Below are positions 57,187 through 64,000 of a stretch of DNA of 64,000 nt, piece after piece. Under the pieces are notes generated by a model that did not search any database, was not told the DNA's origin, and worked only from the letters and a program-made list of their open reading frames with translations. Each line of letters starts with the position of its first letter. The first letter of the stretch is position 1. Origin of the DNA: Pseudomonas sp. PDM04 (GTDB lineage Bacteria > Pseudomonadota > Gammaproteobacteria > Pseudomonadales > Pseudomonadaceae); contig NZ_JACVAI010000002.1 in the NCBI RefSeq assembly GCF_014851765.1, forward strand, positions 124,001 to 188,000. Reading direction: 5' to 3'. Position numbers and translations under genes: made by a program.

Positions 57187-58809
57187 ATGTCAGAACATGT
57201 TCAGCCGCTCAACATCACGCGCAGTGCCGAGATCGGCCGCGACACGCGCAAGGTCATCTTTGCCTCATCGCTCGGGACAGTGTTCGAGTGGTACGACTTT
57301 TTCCTCTATGGCGCCCTCGCGGCGGTGATCAGCAAGCAGTTCTTCGCCGGGGTCAACGACACCACCGCGTTCATCTTTGCGCTGATGGCCTTCGCCGCCG
57401 GCTTCATCGTGCGGCCCTTCGGTGCACTGGTGTTCGGTCGCCTCGGCGACATGATCGGCCGTAAATACACCTTCCTCGCCACCATTGTCCTCATGGGCCT
57501 GGCCACCTTCTGTGTCGGGCTGCTACCGACCTACGCCAGCATCGGCATCGCCGCGCCGATCATCCTCGTGGTGCTGCGCATGCTGCAGGGCCTGGCCCTG
57601 GGCGGCGAATACGGTGGCGCCGCGACCTATGTCGCCGAACACGCGCCCATCGACAAGCGCGGCTTCCACACCAGTTGGATCCAGTCCACCGCCACCCTCG
57701 GGCTGCTGCTGTCGCTGTTAGTGGTGCTGGGTTGCCGCTACTTCACCGGGGACCAGTTCGAAGTCTGGGGCTGGCGTATTCCGTTCCTGTTTTCCATCGT
57801 GCTGCTGGGGATTTCCACCTGGATCCGCCTGAGCCTGCACGAATCCCCCGCGTTCGTGAAAATGAAAGAGGAAGGCAAGCTCTGCAAGTCGCCGCTGCGC
57901 GACTCCTTCGGCAAATGGGAAAACCTCAAGGTCGTGTTGATCGCGCTGTTCAGCATCAATGCCGGTCAAGCGGTGACCTTCTACGCCGCGCAGTTCTACG
58001 TGCTGTTTTTCCTCACCCAGTTCCTGAAGATGGACCCGGCACTGGCCAACAGCCTGCTGATCATCAGCGTGACCATCGGCGCACCGTTCTTCATCTTCTT
58101 CGGCTGGCTGTCGGACAAGGTCGGGCGCAAACCGGTGCTGATGCTCGGGCTGCTGCTGGCCACCGTGCTGTACTTTCCGATCTTCAAGACCCTGGCCCAC
58201 TACGCCAACCCAGCCATCGACCAGGCCAGCCGCCAGGCACCGATCACCGTACTGGCCGACCCGGCCACCTGCACCTTCCAGTTCGACCCGGTGGGCAAGG
58301 CCAAATTCGACAGCCCCTGCGACAAGGTCAAGACCTTCCTGGTCAAGCAGGGCCTGCCCTACAGCAGCGCTGCAGCACCGGCCGGCAGCGGCGTGCAGGT
58401 CAGCATCGGCGATGTGAAAATCGAAGGCTATGACGAAGCGGCCCTGCGTGGCGCGGTGACGCTGGCCGGGTATCCATCACAAGCCGATACCCAATCGATC
58501 AACAAGACCATGATCGTGGCGCTGATCGTCGCGCTGATCATCATCTCGGCCATGTGCTACGGCCCGCTGGCGGCGTTGATGGTCGAGCTGTTCCCGACGC
58601 GCATCCGCTACACCTCGATGTCCCTGCCCTATCACATCGGCAATGGCTGGTTCGGCGGGTTCCTGCCGACGGTGTCGTTCGCGCTGGTGGTGTATACCGG
58701 AGACATTTTCTATGGGCTCTGGTACCCGGTGGTGATTACGGCAGTCAGCCTGGTGGTGGGGCTGATCTGCCTGCGTGAGACCAGGCAGGTGGATTTGAAC
58801 AACAACTGA
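57187..58809 (+). CDS. MHS-family MFS transporter with a large periplasmic insert
   Basis: This is a 540-residue metabolite:H+ symporter (FEWYDFFLYGALAAVIS, GDMIGRKYTFL, RMLQGLALGGEYGGAATYVAEHAP). Twelve helices are predicted, but residues about 336-440 form a hydrophilic block after TM9, in the loop facing the periplasm, with two Cys (362, 378) and a Gly-Val-rich beta-looking part. Usual MFS members lack it. ATG 57187 after GAGGG. It is co-directional with the GMC and lactate dehydrogenase genes. Confidence 0.87.
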   Translation: MSEHVQPLNITRSAEIGRDTRKVIFASSLGTVFEWYDFFLYGALAAVISKQFFAGVNDTTAFIFALMAFAAGFIVRPFGALVFGRLGDMIGRKYTFLATIVLMGLATFCVGLLPTYASIGIAAPIILVVLRMLQGLALGGEYGGAATYVAEHAPIDKRGFHTSWIQSTATLGLLLSLLVVLGCRYFTGDQFEVWGWRIPFLFSIVLLGISTWIRLSLHESPAFVKMKEEGKLCKSPLRDSFGKWENLKVVLIALFSINAGQAVTFYAAQFYVLFFLTQFLKMDPALANSLLIISVTIGAPFFIFFGWLSDKVGRKPVLMLGLLLATVLYFPIFKTLAHYANPAIDQASRQAPITVLADPATCTFQFDPVGKAKFDSPCDKVKTFLVKQGLPYSSAAAPAGSGVQVSIGDVKIEGYDEAALRGAVTLAGYPSQADTQSINKTMIVALIVALIIISAMCYGPLAALMVELFPTRIRYTSMSLPYHIGNGWFGGFLPTVSFALVVYTGDIFYGLWYPVVITAVSLVVGLICLRETRQVDLNNN

Positions 58810-58831
58810 TCCATCGGGTGCCGCTCCCTCT

Positions 58832-58918
58832 GTGGGAGCGGCTTGCTCGCGAAGAGGACGTGTCAGCCAACGAAGAGGTCAACTGACAGCCCGCTTTCGC
58901 GAGCACGCCCACTCCCAC
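58832..58918. repeat. Inverted REP pair, divergent class
   Basis: A copy at 58832-58853 (GGAGCGGCTTGCTCGCGAA) faces one at 58896-58918 (GAGCACGCCCACTCCCAC). They lie between the MFS gene and lldD. Confidence 0.8.
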
Positions 58919-58986
58919 AAGTGGTCGGGTTTTCGCTACTCTGACACCCCGCACCATCGCCCCGCCCTCCACCCGAACGAGGCCCC

Positions 58987-60129
58987 ATGATCATTTCATC
59001 CGCATCCGACTATCGCGAGGCAGCCCGTCGCAAGCTCCCCAGGTTTCTCTTCGACTACATCGACGGCGGCGCGTATGCCGAGCACACGCTGAGGGCCAAC
59101 AGCGCCGACCTGACCAGCATCAGCCTGCGCCAGCGCATCCTGAAGAACGTCGAGACCCTGAGCCTGGAAACCCGTCTGTTCGACCAGCCGCTGTCGATGC
59201 CCATCGTCCTCGCCCCTGTCGGCCTGACCGGCATGTTCGCCCGGCGCGGTGAAGTGCAGGCGGCCAAGGCTGCGGAAAACAAAGGCATCCCGCTGTGCCT
59301 GTCGACGGTCTCGGTGTGTTCGATCGAGGAAGTCACCCGCCAGACCGAGCAAACCATCTGGTTCCAGTTGTATGTGCTCAAGGACCGCGGTTTCATGAAA
59401 AATGCCCTGGAGCGGGCCAAGGCTGCCGGGGTGAAAAACCTGGTGTTCACGGTCGACATGCCCACCCCCGGCGCACGATACCGTGACGCGCATTCGGGGA
59501 TGTCCGGACCTTTCGCCTCATCGCGCCGCCTCCTGCAAGCCATGACCCGGCCTGACTGGGCGTACAACGTCGGCCTCATGGGCCGCCCGCACGATCTCGG
59601 CAACATTTCCAGGTACCTGGGCAAAGCCGTCACCCTGGAAGACTACATGGGCTGGCTGGCCAACAACTTCGACCCGTCGATCAGCTGGAGCGACCTGCAG
59701 TGGATTCGTGATTTCTGGCAAGGCCCGATGATCATCAAGGGTATTCTCGATCCCCAGGACGCCAGGGATGCGGTGAGCTTCGGTGCCGATGGCATCGTGG
59801 TGTCGAACCACGGCGGACGGCAGCTGGACGGCGTGCTCTCCACCACCAAGGCATTGCCGCCGATCATGCAGGCGGTGGGCGATGACCTGACCGTGCTGGT
59901 CGATTCGGGCATCCGTTCGGGGCTGGATGTGGTGCGGATGCTGGCACTGGGGGCCAAGGGGGTCTTGCTGGGGCGTTCAATGGCCTATGCGCTGGCGGCC
60001 GATGGCCAGCGGGGCGTGGAAAACATGCTGGATATTTTTGCCAGGGAAATGTGCGTGGCGATGACATTGACCGGGGTGACGTCGATTGCGCAGATCGATG
60101 AATCAACGCTGGTGCAGGCCCTGCGCTGA
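58987..60129 (+). CDS. lldD: FMN-dependent L-lactate dehydrogenase LldD
   Basis: This is a 380-residue alpha-hydroxy-acid oxidase, membrane associated in relatives, that feeds electrons to the quinone pool. Motifs: [36 protein letters not shown] and the catalytic His in [13 protein letters not shown]. Usual lldPDE neighbours (lactate permease, LldE) are absent, so it may act on another 2-hydroxy acid linked to the GMC/MFS genes. Confidence 0.9.
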   Translation: MIISSASDYREAARRKLPRFLFDYIDGGAYAEHTLRANSADLTSISLRQRILKNVETLSLETRLFDQPLSMPIVLAPVGLTGMFARRGEVQAAKAAENKGIPLCLSTVSVCSIEEVTRQTEQTIWFQLYVLKDRGFMKNALERAKAAGVKNLVFTVDMPTPGARYRDAHSGMSGPFASSRRLLQAMTRPDWAYNVGLMGRPHDLGNISRYLGKAVTLEDYMGWLANNFDPSISWSDLQWIRDFWQGPMIIKGILDPQDARDAVSFGADGIVVSNHGGRQLDGVLSTTKALPPIMQAVGDDLTVLVDSGIRSGLDVVRMLALGAKGVLLGRSMAYALAADGQRGVENMLDIFAREMCVAMTLTGVTSIAQIDESTLVQALR

Positions 60130-60148
60130 GTGCAACCCTCCGAATCTG

Positions 60149-60174
60149 AATCGCCGCGCCTGGGCGCGGCGATT
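60149..60174. terminator. Bidirectional hairpin terminator between lldD and the TonB receptor
   Basis: AATCGCCGCGCC and GGCGCGGCGATT are perfect 12-bp complements with only two unpaired bases; a four-base loop is more realistic. The T-tract is short (ATTTC). It lies between two convergent genes. Confidence 0.65.
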
Positions 60175-60183
60175 TCAGGCGGC

Positions 60184-62655
60184 CTAGAAACTCGCTTTGA
60201 GCGACACCATGAAGTTGCGCGGATCACCGTAATAGTTACCGAAGGATTCGGTACCAATCGTGGTGTAGTAGCGCTTGTCGAACAGGTTGTTGCCGTTCAG
60301 GGCGACCGACCAGGTGTCGTCGATGCGATACCCGATGCGGCCGTTCCAGATCGCATAACCGGCCTGGGTGATTTTCTCGCCACTGGCCGGAGAGAGCCGG
60401 AAGTTATCGCTCTGCGCATTGACCCCGGCACCGATCGTGAACCGCTCGAGCGCCCCGCCCAGCGCGTAGTCACCCCACATGCGCAGCACATGCCGAGGCA
60501 CATAGCTGTTGAAGGCCGCGCCATTGAGGGTGCTGTCGATGTCGTCCAGGGTCTTGGTCTGGGTGTAGGTGTAGCCGGCCAGCAATTGCAGGCGCTCGAT
60601 GACCTCACCGCTGATTTCAGCCTCGAAACCCTGTGCGCGGACCTTGCCGGCGTTGACGTAGCAGTAGCCATCCGATGACGGGCAGGACGAGTTGAAGTCC
60701 GTCTGCGCCTGGTCTTTCTGGATCGTGCGGAACAGGTTGAACGAGCTGTTCAAACGCCCCTCGAACCAGGCCCCCTTGATCCCCAGTTCATAACTCTGGC
60801 CCACCAGGGGCTTGAGCGCCGAACCGTCCTCGCTGCGGTAGTTGCCCTGCGGGGTAAAGATATCGGAATAGCTGGCGTAGGCCGTCAGGTTCTCGTTCAG
60901 GTCCAGCAGCAGCGCGGCGAACGGTGTGACCTGACCGGTCTCGGTGTTGCTGGAGTGTGACGAAGTCCCGGTGTTGATGAAGTCGGAGTCAGTGTCGGAG
61001 TTGTACCAACTCACCCGGCCGCCGACGACAAACGTCAATGGGTCCGCCAGCTTCAAACGCAAGGTCGAATACACACCCTTCTGCCTGGTCACCGAATTGA
61101 CCGGGCCACCGCGAGACGAGTTATCAATGAAGTAGCTATCGTCTGGCTCGGGAATGTGTTTGTCGGGATTGAACACGTTCTGCCGCTGTGGCAGAAACGC
61201 CACCGAGTAAAAGTCGTCCTTTTTCGCACGGCTGGCGTTGAAGCCCACCACCAGTTCATGTTGTTGGCCGAACGCATCGAACTTGCCGTCCACATAGGCA
61301 TCGAGGCCGTAATCGACCTGATCGTAGTCGTACATGCTGCCCAGCATACCGGTGGTATTGACGCCGGGCGTCACGGCACCGGAGGCGAATGCGTATTTGA
61401 TGTCCTGGGTGTTTTTTGTGTAGACGCTGGCAACTTTCAGGCTCCAGTCTTCGTTCAACTGGTGTTTCACATCAGCGAAGACGGTGGTGCGCTGGCTGCG
61501 CCAGGTGTTCCACGACGGATCCAGGCAGGTCGAGCGGCTGAGTTTCAAATCGCTGCGATCCCTGTAGCGCGGCAGGCCCCCCCAGCACGGGCTGGCATCC
61601 ACGTCTTCGTAGGCAACGCCCAGTCCAACGGTCGTGTCGGGGCTCACATCGACGTCAAGCGCGCCGTAGTACACCTGATCCTTGCGGCTGGCGTCGTCCA
61701 CGAAGTAATGCCGGCTCTGCTCGGCGACCACGGCACGACCGCGGATCGTCCCGGCATCGTTCAACGGGCCACCGGTGTCGACCTGCCCGCGATAGTTGTC
61801 CCAGCTGCCACCGGACAGCGTGATCTCGGTATGCGGCGCGGCCTGGCCGCGTTTGCGCACGAAGTTGACCCCGCCGGCGGTGCCACCCGAGCCTTTCATC
61901 ATGCCGGCGGCGCCACGGAGAACTTCGACCCGGTCGTAATACGCCATGTCACCGCTGAAGCTATCGGCCTGGACATAGAGGTTGCCCATGTCCAGCGGCA
62001 CGCCATCGTACTGGTACTGGCCCGACATGCGGAAACCGCGCGAGTAGAAATACTTGCCGCCCATGGTCGAGTCATAGACGGTGATGCCCGGGGTCTTTTC
62101 CATCACCTGATCGATGGTGTTGAGGTTCTGGTCATCGAGCATCTTGCGGGTCATGACCGTGATCGATTGCGGCGTCTCCCGGAGCGAATGCTCGCCCTTG
62201 CCGATGGTCACCGCCCCCGTGGTGTACGACCCGCTGTTCTCGGTGGTCGCACCCAGCAATTGCCCGTTGATATTGGTCGCGCCCAGTTCGAGTGCCGAGC
62301 CCGCCGCCGGTGCCGCACGCAGCACATAGGTGCCGTTGGCCTGGGGTTCGGCTTGCAAGCCGCTGCCACCGAGAATCCGTGCGAACCCTTCGCCGACGCC
62401 AAAGGCACCTTGCAGACCGGCAGATTTCAACCCTTCGGTTTGCCGTGCATCAAAGGAAATGGCAACGCCCGCCGCGCTGGCAAAGTGGCTGAGCACCTCT
62501 GTCAGGCTACCGCCGGCAATGTTGAACGTCTGCATCTGATTCTGCTGCACCGGTGCCGCCACCGCGGCCACCGGCCAGGCGCCCATGGACGTTGCCGCGA
62601 GCAACCCGACCTTCACTGCAATCGCCAGACGACCTGGCTTGTACACCCGAGACAT
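60184..62655 (-). CDS. TonB-dependent siderophore receptor with STN signalling domain
   Basis: This 823-residue outer membrane receptor has signal peptide MSRVYKPGRLAIAVKVGLLAATSMGAWPVAAVAA, an N-terminal STN domain (about 35-100: ISFDARQTEGLKSAGLQGAFGVGEGFARIL), a plug (about 130-250) and a 22-strand barrel ending in NFMVSLKASF. ATG 62655 is preceded by GGAGGGGTAAGC. The STN domain and neighbouring FecR/FecI genes mark a transducer that induces its own synthesis when ferric siderophore binds. Confidence 0.93.
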   Translation of the reverse strand: MSRVYKPGRLAIAVKVGLLAATSMGAWPVAAVAAPVQQNQMQTFNIAGGSLTEVLSHFASAAGVAISFDARQTEGLKSAGLQGAFGVGEGFARILGGSGLQAEPQANGTYVLRAAPAAGSALELGATNINGQLLGATTENSGSYTTGAVTIGKGEHSLRETPQSITVMTRKMLDDQNLNTIDQVMEKTPGITVYDSTMGGKYFYSRGFRMSGQYQYDGVPLDMGNLYVQADSFSGDMAYYDRVEVLRGAAGMMKGSGGTAGGVNFVRKRGQAAPHTEITLSGGSWDNYRGQVDTGGPLNDAGTIRGRAVVAEQSRHYFVDDASRKDQVYYGALDVDVSPDTTVGLGVAYEDVDASPCWGGLPRYRDRSDLKLSRSTCLDPSWNTWRSQRTTVFADVKHQLNEDWSLKVASVYTKNTQDIKYAFASGAVTPGVNTTGMLGSMYDYDQVDYGLDAYVDGKFDAFGQQHELVVGFNASRAKKDDFYSVAFLPQRQNVFNPDKHIPEPDDSYFIDNSSRGGPVNSVTRQKGVYSTLRLKLADPLTFVVGGRVSWYNSDTDSDFINTGTSSHSSNTETGQVTPFAALLLDLNENLTAYASYSDIFTPQGNYRSEDGSALKPLVGQSYELGIKGAWFEGRLNSSFNLFRTIQKDQAQTDFNSSCPSSDGYCYVNAGKVRAQGFEAEISGEVIERLQLLAGYTYTQTKTLDDIDSTLNGAAFNSYVPRHVLRMWGDYALGGALERFTIGAGVNAQSDNFRLSPASGEKITQAGYAIWNGRIGYRIDDTWSVALNGNNLFDKRYYTTIGTESFGNYYGDPRNFMVSLKASF

Positions 62656-62788
62656 GCTTACCCCTCCCCCAAAAACCATCGGTATGAAACTCACTGAGGG
62701 ATGAGCCGAACGGTGTGAATGAAAAGTGCAAACCTCTGAAAAATATTTGCTGGTGGCGCCAGACTGCTGGCTGTGCGAGTCGGCGGGG

Positions 62789-63733
62789 TCAGCCGGAAAC
62801 CGTGACCCAATAGCGACTCAATCGACTGATCTTCAATGAAAAACCACTCTCCAGCGCAGCCAGCGCCAGGTCGGTGTTGTCGACGGGAAAAGCCCCGGAT
62901 ACCTTCAGCTGGGCAATCCGCGAATCGCAGCGCAAAACGCCGGGGCGATAACGCGACAGGTCGGCCAGCAATTCGGTCAAGGGACGATCGATGGCGATGA
63001 TGCTTCCTCGTTGCCAGGCGCCCGTCGATGCGTCGTTGCGCCGAACCGGTCCCAACGACAAGGCGTTGAATGCCATGGACTGTCCCGCCTCGAGACGCAC
63101 GCTCGGTCCGCCGCCCGCTGCCGTCACCTCCACTGCATGCTCGAGCACCGCCACCTCGCCCCCCTGATCAAGGGAGCGGACGATAAACCGCGTGCCCAGG
63201 GCCAACACCTCACCCTGGCGCGTCATCACCTTGAACGGCCGCTGCGCGGCATCAACGGCAGTGGTGACGAGCATTTCGCCCCACAGCAGTTGCAGACTGC
63301 GTTGGCGTCCGTCGAAACGCAGATTGACCGACGTGTCGGTGTTAAGCAGCAACGAACTGCCATCCGCCAACCGGAACTCGCGACGCTCGCCCACTGCCGT
63401 GCGGAAATCGGCCAACAGGTTCTGCGAGGTCTCACTGCGCCAACCCAGCCAGCCGAGGGAGCCGGCCGAGGCCATCACCACGAGGCTACGCAACACCTGG
63501 CGACGGGATCGGTCAGCACTGCGCAAGGTCGGTGAAGCCAGGGCGCCGGGCACGCTGTTCATCTGCTCGCCGACACTGGCCATGCGTTGCCAGGCTTGAT
63601 GGTTCAGCGGGTCAGCCAGCAGCCAGGCGTTCCACGCGGCACGATCCGAGTCGGTCGCGACACCTGATCGCAAGCGGGCATACCACCGGGCGGCGGCAGC
63701 GATGGCTTTCAACTCGCCCGCGGACAGGCTCAT
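62789..63733 (-). CDS. FecR-type anti-sigma regulator
   Basis: This 314-residue protein has a cytoplasmic N-terminal part with WLLADPLNHQAWQRM (DUF4880), one TM near residues 82-101 (VLRSLVVMASAGSLGWLGW), and the FecR domain (about 105-205, GERREFRLADGSSLLLNTDTSVNLRF). ATG 63733 overlaps the sigma gene stop. Receives the receptor signal and controls the FecI-type factor. Confidence 0.91.
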   Translation of the reverse strand: MSLSAGELKAIAAAARWYARLRSGVATDSDRAAWNAWLLADPLNHQAWQRMASVGEQMNSVPGALASPTLRSADRSRRQVLRSLVVMASAGSLGWLGWRSETSQNLLADFRTAVGERREFRLADGSSLLLNTDTSVNLRFDGRQRSLQLLWGEMLVTTAVDAAQRPFKVMTRQGEVLALGTRFIVRSLDQGGEVAVLEHAVEVTAAGGGPSVRLEAGQSMAFNALSLGPVRRNDASTGAWQRGSIIAIDRPLTELLADLSRYRPGVLRCDSRIAQLKVSGAFPVDNTDLALAALESGFSLKISRLSRYWVTVSG

Positions 63734-64000
63734 GCCAGTTGCAACTGGATTTGCATCAGACAGCAATGCTCCATGGCCTTGGCCATGTAATTGTTGACCG
63801 AGCGCACGCTGACGTTCAGGCGTTCGGCAATCTGCGGGTACGTCAGGCCGTCGAACTGGGACAGGATGAACGCCTGCTTCACCTTCGGCCCCAACCCCTG
63901 CAGCAGACGGTCGATTTCCATCAAGGCCTGCAACAGGATCGCCTGCTCCTCCAGAGAGGGTTGCTCTCCTTCCGGCAGGGTGGCCAAGGCTTCGAGCCAG
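63730..64000 (-). CDS. FecI-type ECF sigma factor (5' end outside window)
   Basis: Only the C-terminal 89 codons are present; the frame is open to the window edge. The sigma region 4 helix-turn-helix is visible: LTYPQIAERLNVSVRSVNNYMAKAM, preceded by KVKQAFILSQFDG. It overlaps the fecR-like gene and should transcribe the receptor gene. Confidence 0.88.
   Translation of the reverse strand, partial: WLEALATLPEGEQPSLEEQAILLQALMEIDRLLQGLGPKVKQAFILSQFDGLTYPQIAERLNVSVRSVNNYMAKAMEHCCLMQIQLQLA

Overview
The window is GC-rich with dense, tightly packed genes. It carries many copies of a Pseudomonas-type REP palindrome (core GTGGGAGCGAGCCTGCTCG) and gene orders I recognise from the Pseudomonas fluorescens/putida complex (bkd operon, ped/exa alcohol oxidation cluster). 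I read it as a Pseudomonas chromosome segment. I see no rRNA, tRNA, insertion sequence, prophage or CRISPR array. No gap between genes exceeds about 270 bases.

Layout. (1) 1-4760: end of a sugar-acid locus with an SMP-30 lactonase, a three-gene TRAP transporter and an aldose 1-epimerase. (2) 4757-34003: a very complete PQQ-dependent alcohol oxidation island. It holds sensor kinase ErcS, Fe-alcohol dehydrogenase ErcA, pqqABCDE (including the 23-residue PqqA), an aldehyde dehydrogenase, lanthanide-type quinoprotein PedH, a quinoprotein-associated set (MBL hydrolase, SoxYZ-like carrier, binding protein, cytochrome c PedF), calcium-type quinoprotein PedE, a pentapeptide-repeat protein, PedS2/PedR2, the PedA1A2BC ABC system, a CXXCW/rhodanese-like protein, PedR1, PedS1, a FIST protein and a porin. 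(3) 34077-35908: TauE/SafE exporter and ETHE1-like MBL protein. (4) 35926-42815: bkdR, the four-gene branched-chain keto acid dehydrogenase operon and a branched-chain aminotransferase. (5) 42951-46571: a probable LexA-controlled radical SAM DNA repair pair, a D-cysteine desulfhydrase-like enzyme and an FKBP. (6) 46791-54349: diguanylate cyclase, MFS symporter with a ModA-like binding protein and LysR regulator, CPA2 antiporter, HEAT-repeat DNA alkylation repair protein. (7) 54385-60129: LysR, GMC oxidoreductase, MHS-type MFS with a large periplasmic insert, FMN-dependent L-lactate dehydrogenase. (8) 60184-64000: TonB-dependent receptor, FecR-like and FecI-like genes; the last runs off the window.

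How the island works. PQQ made by PqqA-E is loaded into two periplasmic alcohol dehydrogenases. PedE has Asp-Phe-Ser at the metal site (calcium type) and PedH has Asp-Tyr-Asp (lanthanide type). Electrons pass to cytochrome PedF, and aldehydes to the aldehyde dehydrogenase. Two response regulators and three kinases could set which enzyme is made, and PedA1A2BC is the system linked in P. putida to rare-earth-dependent growth.

The most interesting things I found are: a shared palindromic box (TACCTTGGTA and variants) in front of nearly every transcription unit of the island, sometimes repeated exactly 22 bp away; an unlabelled 40-codon membrane-peptide gene heading the pedS2-pedR2 operon; a CTG-N10-CAG SOS box in front of the radical SAM repair pair; and a possible attenuator leader before the ETHE1-like gene.
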